Shown here: positions 11,377 to 19,427 of the stretch, piece by piece | Layout: each line of letters begins with the position of its first letter | Position numbering within the stretch: the first letter of the stretch is position 1 | Origin: Halieaceae bacterium | GTDB lineage: Bacteria > Pseudomonadota > Gammaproteobacteria > Pseudomonadales > Halieaceae | DNA: 37,423 bases | Assembly: GCA_902547755.1 (NCBI GenBank) | Contig: CACCPA010000014.1 | Span: 1 to 37,423, forward strand | Direction of reading: 5' to 3' | The notes under the pieces: generated by a model | The model's database searches: none | What the model saw: the letters and a program-made list of their open reading frames with translations, nothing else | Told to the model about the DNA's origin: nothing | Translations under genes and position numbers: made by a program

Positions 11377-12173
11377 TGTTCACATTGACGAAAATACTCT
11401 CGCTTTTCGTCTACCCACTATCTCTCGGGTTGTTCTTTGTCGGCTTATCGCTGTGGGGTCAGTTGCGCGGAAATCGAGCCGCTGCGGGCCTTTACACCTT
11501 TCTGGCGCTCGGTGTTATCTTCGTCCCATCGACTCAGTTTGGTGTCGATACGTTTGCAACACCGCTTGAAGCACGCTACCCCGCCTTTGCGCCCGAAGAG
11601 CTCCCTAATGGTGACGTCATTGTTGTATTGGGCGGCGGCGTCGAGGCCGACGGAAAGTTTGGGCGGTGGGGCGATCTTAACGAGGCAGGTGATCGGGTGC
11701 TGATGGGCGCGGAGCTATGGCAGGCAAAAAAAGCACCGCGTTTGATTGTCAGCGGTGGCAGTACACAAGGCCCCATTTCGGAGGCGTCTCGGATGCGTGA
11801 CCTACTGGTCCGGCTTGGTGTCTCGCCGTCAGTGATCACACTCGAGGAAGACAGCCTGACTACCCAAGGTAATGCCGAGGAGGTCGCCAAGCTGGAAGGG
11901 GGTCGTAACCAGCATGTGTTGTTGGTCACATCCTCTTTGCACATGCGGCGTGCGGTTGCCTTATTCAGTGCGCAGGGGTTTAAAGTTACTGCAGCGCCGA
12001 CTGATCACCGAGTTCATCGATACCCACATGCCATCCCCGGTTGGATGCCCACCGTTGAGCACCTTTCGACCACCACAGCGGCTATCCACGAGTGGGTCGG
12101 TTATTGGGTGTACGACCGATTGGGGCGTTTTGACCCCGTTGTCGCTGAAGAACCTTCCTCAGATAAGCAATAA
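11376..12173 (+). CDS. DUF218 / ElyC-YdcF family membrane protein
   Basis: The 265-aa protein has two N-terminal membrane segments (about 8-28 and 37-53) followed by a DUF218 domain. This begins DVIVVLGGGVEADG, continues with a PRLIVSGG block and TSSLHMRRA, and ends near the C-terminus. In E. coli, ElyC of this family is linked to peptidoglycan and enterobacterial common antigen homeostasis, but the biochemical role here is not known. The ATG overlaps the purA stop, so it is co-translated with purA. Confidence 0.85.
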
Positions 12174-12689
12174 CTTCACGTCGCTGTAGTTTTTGCCGGT
12201 CCACCGGCGGAATGCGCGATAAAAGCTGTTGACCTCCGCATAGCCGAGATCCCAGGCGAGGCATTTACCAGAGACACAATCGTCAGCCAAGCTCTCCTCA
12301 CATCGGTGGCGTCGAACCGCATCCAAAATGGTTTGATAGCTCATGTTGTCCCTGCTTAGGCGACGTCGGAGCGTTGTAGGGTTGATGCGCAAGCTATCGG
12401 CCACTGTCTCTTAGCGAATTCGACTCAGATCGCCCGCCAGCAAGACGTCGATAACTTTCAGGGTTGTGTGGGATAGCGGTCTTTGTGGCCTTGGATCAAA
12501 GAATTCGAGAAGTCGCTCGGGTGGCTCGGGGGCGCATTCCCGCAACCGGAGCGCAAAAATGTCGCAGTCGCGGCCCCTGGCTAGTGGGCGCGGTGCATTG
12601 GTAATAAGCGAGTTATGCTCATCGAAGCCGCGGTTTTGGTTTGTCTGTTGTAATGTCATGGTCACTTCCTTGTGATGATTCAAGCCCAT
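12159..12689 (-). pseudogene. AraC-type regulator interrupted by an in-frame TAA
   Basis: Two segments in the same frame are separated by one TAA (12411-12413). Upstream is a 92-codon piece, with AAGGA placed to use ATG 12659. Downstream, after IR-stop-ETVADSLRI, is a clear AraC HTH pair: NPTTLRRRLSRDNMSYQ, then LGYAEVNSFYRAFRRWTG. The replaced residue is probably Gln (CAA to TAA). Even joined, the protein has only about 165-175 residues, so most of the usual sensor domain is missing. The gene converges on the DUF218 gene and overlaps its 3' end by 15 nt. A standalone HTH protein starting at GTG 12404 is possible but less likely. Confidence 0.7.
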
Positions 12690-12829
12690 CCATGGGCTCT
12701 GTTAGCCATAGCTCAGGTTGTGTGGAATGCCAGTGAATGACGTTATTTGATGATTTATGACCGCCACCTTGAACTTAGTCTCAAGGCTATCCATCATGCG
12801 ACCCGGGGTTGCTTAAGTGGGGAATAAAG
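12690..12829. other. Divergent spacer between AraC remnant and sulfotransferase gene
   Basis: This spacer probably holds both promoters. No clear -35/-10 pair or operator was recognised. A GTGGGGAA tract lies about 6 nt before the GTG at 12830 and is the best ribosome-binding site for the sulfotransferase. Confidence 0.3.
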
Positions 12830-13801
12830 GTGCCTGAGACATCGCCGCTTCGCATTGTTGTGCATATCGGATTGCATAAAACAGCAACGCGTTTCTTTCA
12901 GAACTTTGTGTTTTCTCAACTGGCAAGCGCTGGTGTGCTTTTCAATCCGCCGACGCTGATGGCGCCACTGCATGCGCTCTATCGGGATCCCTCAGCCGAG
13001 GAGGCTAAAGCGAGAGTCATGACTGCCCTGGCGACGTTGCGAGCGGAGGGTCAGGGGAAGTGCCTGTTGATCTCGAAGCCTGATATCCCAGGCGAAATGT
13101 ACGATGGTTACCCCGAGCACCCAGAGTATCTCGCGATGTTAAGAGAGTTGGTGCCAGAGGCTCGCGTCCTCTACGTCGCGCGGCACCCGGCGGACTGGCT
13201 TCACTCAGCTTATCGCCAATCGCTGGTCAAAGGTCGGGGTGGCCCTATCGAGACATTCCTCAACTATAGGGATGGAACGTTTAATGAGAAACGCGCCGTC
13301 TTTGCCGATGGCATGCGAAACATGGACGCTCGAGGATTTCCCGTCCGCTCAATTTACGATCACTGCGTTGGATTATTTGGCCGTGATAGAGTGGTTCTTA
13401 TCTGCTTTGAACATGTTCGCAGTCACAAAGACGACGTTCTGGGGTGCTTGCGTAAACTGATAGGGCTCCCGCGCTTGCCTAACCTCGAGCCAGATCGAGT
13501 GAAAAATAGAAGTTTCTCAGCACAGGCCATCGAGCGCTTCTGCTCGGGCGGCCCAGCGTCACACAAGCCAGTATCCTTTTCCGACGATGGCCCAGGCAAT
13601 CTGTCTTGGACCCTCTGGCTAAAGCCTCTCAGAAAGCTGCGCGCTAATTTTATTAAGCACGGGTTCGACCGAGTGTATTACCGCGACTGGGATTTGATGA
13701 GTAGAGGTGGCATGCGAGAGCAGTTGGACGAGCTATACCAGTCTGATTATGAACAATTGCTCGACATTTCTCAGGCCTGGCTTGCGGAAAAACGCGCCTA
13801 A
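12830..13801 (+). CDS. Sulfotransferase family protein
   Basis: Predicted PAPS-dependent sulfotransferase. Near the N-terminus HIGLHKTATRFFQ matches the 5'-phosphosulfate loop (GxxKT[AG]T). YVARHPADWLHSAYRQS matches the 3'-phosphate-binding loop with its Arg and Ser. The protein has 323 aa from GTG 12830, which has a purine-rich site upstream; a TTG at 12809 would add seven residues without a good site. No signal peptide is visible. Neighbours do not reveal the acceptor, which may be a cell-surface glycan or lipid. It is a single gene with its own 5' spacer. Confidence 0.8.
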   Translation: MPETSPLRIVVHIGLHKTATRFFQNFVFSQLASAGVLFNPPTLMAPLHALYRDPSAEEAKARVMTALATLRAEGQGKCLLISKPDIPGEMYDGYPEHPEYLAMLRELVPEARVLYVARHPADWLHSAYRQSLVKGRGGPIETFLNYRDGTFNEKRAVFADGMRNMDARGFPVRSIYDHCVGLFGRDRVVLICFEHVRSHKDDVLGCLRKLIGLPRLPNLEPDRVKNRSFSAQAIERFCSGGPASHKPVSFSDDGPGNLSWTLWLKPLRKLRANFIKHGFDRVYYRDWDLMSRGGMREQLDELYQSDYEQLLDISQAWLAEKRA

Positions 13802-13857
13802 AAGGCACCACTGCTCGCACATCTATTGCTAACTCACATTTTAGATAGGCATTTCCT

Positions 13858-14118
13858 ATGACTGAACCCTCTGCGCCTCGAGTGCCAACGTCCGCCCATT
13901 ACGCACCGATTCTGGAAAACATCACTCTAGTGATCACCGTGGTCTCAGGTGCAGGTATGACTACGAAATGGCTAGATCCGGTCGTGTCGTTTGCTTTGTG
14001 GTGCCTGGGTTATTCCATTGCTGTAGTGGGTGCACACTTTCGGCAGAATCGACGAAATGTAATGCTCTTTACCTTCCTCGCACTGAACACGGAAGATGGG
14101 GCTATCAACTGGATGTGA
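13858..14118 (+). CDS. Small predicted membrane protein, function unknown
   Basis: An 86-aa protein not recognised from any family. About residues 20-37 are weakly hydrophobic, and residues 43-60 (VSFALWCLGYSIAVVGAHF) form a likely membrane helix followed by basic RQNRR, suggesting a cytosolic loop. It lies between the sulfotransferase and CoA-transferase genes on the same strand. No strong ribosome-binding site is seen. Confidence 0.55.
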   Translation: MTEPSAPRVPTSAHYAPILENITLVITVVSGAGMTTKWLDPVVSFALWCLGYSIAVVGAHFRQNRRNVMLFTFLALNTEDGAINWM

Positions 14119-14199
14119 TTCTTGCGTCATCACTTGATTGTCGGTCGGTCTGCCACTAGCGTGTCGAGAGGCAAACGAATAAAAAGCGACGGAGTCGAT

Positions 14200-15378
14200 A
14201 TGAAGCCACTTGAGTCAATTACGATTCTCGAATTTTCCACCATGATCACAGCCTCACTCGCCTCGATGATGATGGCTGAGCAGGGTGCTCGGGTTATCAA
14301 GGTCGAGCCCATGGCGATGGGGGATCCGATGCGTTACATCGGTGCGCGAAAAGCCGACATATCGGCCCTGTTTGCTAACTGTAATCGTGGCAAGGAATCA
14401 CTTCGAATCGACCTAAAGTCAGAAGAGGGTGTACGCGTGATCAAAGAGATGATTCCGTCGGTCGACGTAGCTATTCATAACTTCCGACCCGGTGTCATGG
14501 ATAAGTTGGGTTTAGGATCTGAGACACTCCGCGGTATCAATTCCAAGCTCATCTATACCGCAATCTCGGGGTTCGGTACTGAAGGCCCTATGAGTAGCGC
14601 ACCTGCCTACGATCCCATTATCCAAGCACACGCTGGCGTCGCCGCTACTCAAGGTAGGGGTGACGAACCCGCATTCATGCGTACGCTCTTGTGCGACAAG
14701 ATCACGGGTTATACAGCCTGCCAAGCCGTCACAAGTGCGCTCTTCCTGAGAGAGCGAACCGGGGTAGGTCAGCACATAGATCTCTCAATGATTGATTCTG
14801 GCTTGTTCTTTATTTTCCTTGACGGATTTCAAAATCACACGTTGCTCAGTGACGATCATGAACGGGGAGGCATGCTCATCGATATCCTCTACGATCCGTG
14901 GGTCTGTAGTGATGGTGGTGTCATCATCTCCGCAGGTAGTTACGAGATGCAGAAACGTTTTCTTACATCGATCGATATGCAGCATCTCTTGGAAGACGAG
15001 CGATTTGCGACGTTCGAGAACCAGATGCGCAATATCCACGTTCTTAAAGGTCTTGTTTCAGAGCGATGCGCCGAGCTGAGTTGCGATGACATGGTTGGGC
15101 GGCTACGCGAAGTCGATGTGCCCTGTGCCAAGGTCATGACGCGAGACGAGGTACTCGCACAAGAGCAGTTATCGGCGAATGGCACGGTGGATATTTATGA
15201 CCATCCAATTGCGGGCTCGTCTCGGCGCATTCTCGCGCCCCCGCTATTTGGCGGAGAGCGATTAGAGCCGGGAAGCGGTGCGCCTACACACGGGCAGCAC
15301 ACTCGGGAGGTCTTGGAGAGTTTTGGCATGAGCGACACTGACATCCAAAAGCTCAGTTCCGAGGGTGTTGTTGCCTAG
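14200..15378 (+). CDS. CoA-transferase family III (CaiB/BaiF) protein
   Basis: Family III enzymes move CoA between acyl groups through a glutamyl/aspartyl-CoA intermediate. The 392-aa protein shows the family N-terminus (ILEFSTMITASLASMMMAEQGA, in two blocks), VIKVEPM, and a region ending GQHIDLSMIDSG. D199 there aligns with the catalytic Asp of formyl-CoA transferase. ATG 14200 is preferred, with GGAG five bases upstream; a longer frame begins at 14122. The acyl substrate cannot be told. The SDR, 60 nt downstream, and the acyl-CoA ligase further on suggest a degradative acyl-CoA pathway. Confidence 0.88.
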   Translation: MKPLESITILEFSTMITASLASMMMAEQGARVIKVEPMAMGDPMRYIGARKADISALFANCNRGKESLRIDLKSEEGVRVIKEMIPSVDVAIHNFRPGVMDKLGLGSETLRGINSKLIYTAISGFGTEGPMSSAPAYDPIIQAHAGVAATQGRGDEPAFMRTLLCDKITGYTACQAVTSALFLRERTGVGQHIDLSMIDSGLFFIFLDGFQNHTLLSDDHERGGMLIDILYDPWVCSDGGVIISAGSYEMQKRFLTSIDMQHLLEDERFATFENQMRNIHVLKGLVSERCAELSCDDMVGRLREVDVPCAKVMTRDEVLAQEQLSANGTVDIYDHPIAGSSRRILAPPLFGGERLEPGSGAPTHGQHTREVLESFGMSDTDIQKLSSEGVVA

Positions 15379-15437
15379 TAAGCAGTCAGCCATCAAGTTG
15401 TTGGATAAAAGTGGTTTAAGAAGAGGAATAGCAGTCG

Positions 15438-16292
15438 ATGAAGGTTGATGGATGCCGAGTCGTTATCACGGGTGGTGCAAGTGGCATTGGCCTCGCCATT
15501 GCTAGGCAGCTGGCTGATCGTGGTTGTCAGATCGTACTGGCCGATATTGATGCGGCAGCACTGACTATCTGTGCTTACGAGCGTGGATCATTTCATACGT
15601 TTGTCTGCGACGTGACCCAAGAGGATGCGCTGGAGGCACTGGCTGACTATAGCTGGGCAACCCTAGGTGGCGTCGATTTAGTCTTTGCTAATGCGGGCGT
15701 AGGACTGCCTCTGCGTCCACTGTTGGATCACACTGAGGCACATGCTCGATGGGTGATGGAAGTGAACTACTTTGGGGTATGGCACACCTTACAAACGTTT
15801 GGGCCTCGCCTTATCGAACAAGGATCTCAGTGCCAAGTTATTGTCACGGGCTCTGAAAATAGTATTGCAGTCCCTGCGCCGCTACTTGGCGCCTACAACG
15901 CTAGTAAGCACGCTGTCTTGGGGCTGACAGAAACCTTTGACCGAGAGACGCCTGATTTCCTTGGTGTGAGCTTACTGTGTCCTGCGCTGGTGGCGACTAA
16001 TATCGCGGCGTCCGTTGCGCGAATTCCTGACGAATTCGGCGGCCCCGAGACCTTCTCAGGCGGTGGCCCTGCTCTGGGCTTTTCGCCGGAACAGGTTGGT
16101 GAGCATGCTATTGCAGGCGTGGAGGCTGGTGACTTCTACATTTTCACCCATCACTGTAATCGAAATATGATTTCGGAGCGGCTCTCTGCTCAGCTCGATG
16201 CTATTGACCGCCAGACTCGCCGGGATGACGGTAGCGACGCGTGCAACACACGATCGCTGCTGGGTAGGCTTTTTGACCAAATTGTCGCTTAG
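15438..16292 (+). CDS. Short-chain dehydrogenase/reductase (classical SDR)
   Basis: NAD(P)-dependent oxidoreductase with a Rossmann fold. The cofactor motif TGGASGIG spans 11-18, NAG is at 85-87, a catalytic-loop Ser lies in GSENS (138-142), and Y153/K157 form the YxxxK motif (YNASK). Asp36 after the second strand (LADID) suggests preference for NAD(H). The length (284 aa) includes a C-terminal extension of about 30 residues. It follows the CoA-transferase gene and may share its transcript. Substrate unknown. Confidence 0.88.
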   Translation: MKVDGCRVVITGGASGIGLAIARQLADRGCQIVLADIDAAALTICAYERGSFHTFVCDVTQEDALEALADYSWATLGGVDLVFANAGVGLPLRPLLDHTEAHARWVMEVNYFGVWHTLQTFGPRLIEQGSQCQVIVTGSENSIAVPAPLLGAYNASKHAVLGLTETFDRETPDFLGVSLLCPALVATNIAASVARIPDEFGGPETFSGGGPALGFSPEQVGEHAIAGVEAGDFYIFTHHCNRNMISERLSAQLDAIDRQTRRDDGSDACNTRSLLGRLFDQIVA

Positions 16293-16374
16293 GTAGTCGA
16301 AAAACTCGTTTTAGCGCTCGTATTGCACTAATACTGATTTGTTTATGCGCGGTAACTTTTCGGGGAACGCTCAC

Positions 16375-17502
16375 TTGAAGCATTTAACAGCGGTTAAACA
16401 TGCTGTTCTGATGACAGTGTTGTCGGTGACAACGCCTGCATTGTTGTGGGCATCTGAATCGACGGATTTTGAGCGCGGTCCTGTACTACAGGTCGAGATG
16501 AAGGGCTCAAGATTAAATGTTTACGGTGAGCAACTGCTCAGCACTCCGGATGATCGAGTCTTTTTCGGGGCTGAGGAGGCCGACTACCTCTTCGAGCCCC
16601 GGCTACTCGATGCTAACGAATCTCGCATTCAACTGATGTTGCCCTTTCGGCCTATTTCGGGGCGCTACAAATTGAAAATTGGGAAGACACAGACCGAGGC
16701 AGCTGTCGATTTGGTATTGGTGGTCGACGATTCCCGAATTGATATTGACGATCAAACGAAAGGGACCGCGGATGCGGTATTGACCGTAATGGACTGTCAG
16801 GAAGATAAGGTCGACTGCGTGTCTGAGATGGACGATGACAGTAGTGCCTTTTGCGGAATGTCTGCAGACTTTGACCCTTATCAGGGATCCCAAGCAATTA
16901 CGGTGAGTAATACGCAAGAACTCCACCTCGACGACTATTACACCATCGAGGCACGGGTCTTTTTGCGCGACTATGTCCGAGGAGGGATTATTGTCGACAA
17001 ATATTCTGGCTTCGGTCGAGGACGGGAGTACCGACTCTCAGTGGGCAAAGACGGTCTGCTACGAGCTTGGTTTTCTGTCGATGGAACACTGGCAAACTCT
17101 AAGGGCCTGTATTCCGATTACCCAGTGCCCAAAAAGCGATGGGTGCATGTCGCGTCGACCAACGAAGAAGGCCTCATGCGTTTGTTCATCGATGGTCAGC
17201 TAGCGGCGGAAAAACAATACAGAGCTCGTCCTGCCCAGTTGGGGTACCAGAATATTGCAATTGGCGGTAACAACTGCTGCCGCGGTTATTACGAGGTGCT
17301 CAATGGCTTGGTGGATGAGGTTCGTATCAGCAACGAGACCCGCTATCGCACATCGTTTGAGCCACCGACCCAAGAGTTCGAGTCCGATGCGCGTACACTG
17401 TTACTGATGCACTTCAGTGACGCCGGTAAGAACGATGGCCTGGTAGGCGGTGACGCTCAGCTATCAAGCTTCAATACGGTTCGGTCCTGCGCAGCCTCCT
17501 GA
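16375..17502 (+). CDS. Secreted LamG (concanavalin-like) domain protein
   Basis: TTG 16375 is the preferred start. GGGGAA lies about eight bases upstream, and the product then begins MKHLTAVKHAVLMTVL..LLWASES, a clean signal peptide. ATG 16345 in the same frame would add ten residues. An N-terminal beta-rich segment (about 30-115) is followed by a LamG/jelly-roll domain (about 180-360) with typical strands YTIEARVFL, WVHVAST, LFIDGQLAAE and GLVDEVRISN. Paired cysteines (CC near the end of the domain, others in an acidic Cys/Asp linker) suggest disulfides. Role probably carbohydrate or surface binding; not an enzyme by sequence. Confidence 0.75.
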   Translation: MKHLTAVKHAVLMTVLSVTTPALLWASESTDFERGPVLQVEMKGSRLNVYGEQLLSTPDDRVFFGAEEADYLFEPRLLDANESRIQLMLPFRPISGRYKLKIGKTQTEAAVDLVLVVDDSRIDIDDQTKGTADAVLTVMDCQEDKVDCVSEMDDDSSAFCGMSADFDPYQGSQAITVSNTQELHLDDYYTIEARVFLRDYVRGGIIVDKYSGFGRGREYRLSVGKDGLLRAWFSVDGTLANSKGLYSDYPVPKKRWVHVASTNEEGLMRLFIDGQLAAEKQYRARPAQLGYQNIAIGGNNCCRGYYEVLNGLVDEVRISNETRYRTSFEPPTQEFESDARTLLLMHFSDAGKNDGLVGGDAQLSSFNTVRSCAAS

Positions 17503-17534
17503 CGCGCCCTAGAACTGAGCTTCTTTCGGCACAA

Positions 17535-17564
17535 TCACCCCCCTTGCCATCACCCCCTTGCCAT
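17535..17564 (+). repeat. Short tandem duplication (TCAC5-6TTGCCA)
   Basis: Two adjacent copies of TCACCCCC(C)TTGCCA, differing by one C, lie in the spacer before the acyl-CoA ligase gene. They are probably slippage products with no evident function. Confidence 0.6.
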
Positions 17565-17652
17565 AGTTGCGCAGTCTGGCATGCTCAGAGTTGATGGCAC
17601 AGCGACGATCTGCGCGTCAAAAAAATAATAAAGGTTTCACAGGGGCGATTTC

Positions 17653-19302
17653 ATGGAACACGATACGTTGTTGGCTTACCTCGATCAGTGGGCAGAAGAG
17701 AAGTCTGATGAGATCTGGCTGCGTGACTTTAAAGGCGAGGGCAGTGACGATTATTCCTGGAGAGAGAGTCGGCGTCAGATTCATGCGGTTGCATCAGCAC
17801 TAGAGCAGCGGTTCGACAAAGACACCAAAATTCTGCTTTTGTCGCGAAACAGAGCGCATTGGTTTTTCGCGGACCTAGCCATCATGGCCGCCGGCAATGT
17901 CAGCGTGGGCCTCTTCACTACCTTGAATGCAGATGTTGCTCAGTACATCGCTGAATTTACGGAGTCTAAAGCTATCTTTGTCGGCGAGGCGGAAAACTGG
18001 GATCGCGTCAAAGAGGTACTTGCCGATGATGTCACTATTATCAGCTTGCCGGGTGTCGATATACCTGAGGCAACGCTGACATGGGACCAGCTGCGGAGCG
18101 AGGGTGAGGGTAAGAGTCCGAGTCACATACCCAAGCACGATGATATGATTGCGCTCATTTTTACCTCCGGCACGACTGGCCGACCCAAAGGTGTCATTCA
18201 GACTAATGACAGCAATGTCATTCCTATTCGACGCGGCAGTGAGTTCCTCGCCATCGAGGCGGATCCGATTTACTTCTCCTATCTACCCCTTTCGCACCTC
18301 GCTGAGCGGCAGGTCATTGAATTTACCTCGCTGTGTCACGGTGCGCCCGTCAGTTTCAATGAGGGATTGGAATTTTTAGGGCGCGACATGCAGCGGACCC
18401 GCCCAACGTTCTTCTTCGGAGCACCTAGGGTCTGGGAACAGTTGCAGCAGGCAATTCTCGCTAAATTCGGCGGGCGCGAGGCATTCGATGCCGCCCTGGC
18501 CGCTAACCCGGACGGGATTGCCCATACGGTTCAAACGGCACTGGGTCTTGATCGCTGCGAATTTCATCTCACGGGATCTGCCCCTCTGCCGGCGCCTCTG
18601 ATGGAGTGGTGGGATAGCGTCGGTATCTCGTTGATGGAGGGATTCGGCCAGACAGAGGCGATGAGTCTTATCATCAGCCGAGAAGGTGCACGACGTCTTG
18701 GTTCACTGGGAAAAGCCGCTCCCGGTGTTGATATCAAGATCACCGAGGAAGGCGAGTTAGCGATCAGGGCGGACGGCTGTACACCTGGCTACTACAAGCA
18801 ACCGGACAAAACGGCCGAGTTGATCCAAGACGGCTGGCTGCATACCGGCGATCGCTTCCGTCAGGATGAAGACGGCTTCCTGTATATCACGGGCCGGATC
18901 AAAGATTACTTCAAAACGATTCAGGGAAAATTCGTTGCACCCACCCCTATTGAGGCGCAGTTTGCCGACAACCCCTATGTAGAACAGCAGTGTTTAGTTG
19001 GATTGGGGATGAATAAAACCATCATAGTGGCCGTGGTATCGGAGACCATGCGCGACGCCCCCCGTGATGTCATCGAGGCATCTGTGCTCGAGACCGTGGA
19101 GCAGTTGAATGCGGTAGTCGAAAAGCATGCACGGATGGGCGGAGTGATTCTGACTTATGAACCGTGGAGTATTGAAAACGGGGTGCTCACGCCGACACTG
19201 AAAATAAAGCGAGACCAAATTTCAGATCGGTTCGGTGAGGAAGCGTCCGCGATGGCGGTTGAGTCAGCAGAAAGCAAGACTCTGATCATTCGTTGGCGCT
19301 AA
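17653..19302 (+). CDS. AMP-dependent acyl-CoA synthetase (long-chain FadD-like)
   Basis: Activates a carboxylic acid to acyl-CoA through an acyl-AMP. The 549-aa protein contains the P-loop-like FTSGTTGRPKG, YLPLSHLAERQ, the acyl-binding/adenine segment EGFGQTEAM, the ATP-binding LHTGDRFRQDEDGFLYITGR (split at Asp) and the C-terminal hinge after IKDYFKT. Near the end TPTLKIKRDQI supplies a catalytic Lys. GFGQTE and the GKFVAPTPIE block resemble the ACSL/bubblegum group, so a medium- to long-chain fatty acid is likely. No membrane anchor is visible. Confidence 0.88.
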   Translation: MEHDTLLAYLDQWAEEKSDEIWLRDFKGEGSDDYSWRESRRQIHAVASALEQRFDKDTKILLLSRNRAHWFFADLAIMAAGNVSVGLFTTLNADVAQYIAEFTESKAIFVGEAENWDRVKEVLADDVTIISLPGVDIPEATLTWDQLRSEGEGKSPSHIPKHDDMIALIFTSGTTGRPKGVIQTNDSNVIPIRRGSEFLAIEADPIYFSYLPLSHLAERQVIEFTSLCHGAPVSFNEGLEFLGRDMQRTRPTFFFGAPRVWEQLQQAILAKFGGREAFDAALAANPDGIAHTVQTALGLDRCEFHLTGSAPLPAPLMEWWDSVGISLMEGFGQTEAMSLIISREGARRLGSLGKAAPGVDIKITEEGELAIRADGCTPGYYKQPDKTAELIQDGWLHTGDRFRQDEDGFLYITGRIKDYFKTIQGKFVAPTPIEAQFADNPYVEQQCLVGLGMNKTIIVAVVSETMRDAPRDVIEASVLETVEQLNAVVEKHARMGGVILTYEPWSIENGVLTPTLKIKRDQISDRFGEEASAMAVESAESKTLIIRWR

Positions 19303-19402
19303 AACAGCAATTGCTCCAGTCGCATTGCTCCTAAATGTGACGCATATCCGCCAATCGGCCTAACGTGCAAGGGGTAGTCCTGACGGCATGATTCGCGGTA
19401 GG

Positions 19403-19411
19403 TGATATACT
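19403..19411 (+). promoter_or_regulatory. Possible extended -10 promoter for the DUF5916 gene
   Basis: TGATATACT (19403-19411) contains an extended -10 (TG, one base, TATACT) 17 nt before the ATG at 19428. No good -35 is at standard spacing, and the implied leader is very short, without a Shine-Dalgarno sequence. Treat as tentative. Confidence 0.3.
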
Positions 19412-19427
19412 TATCTTCTTGTGATCT

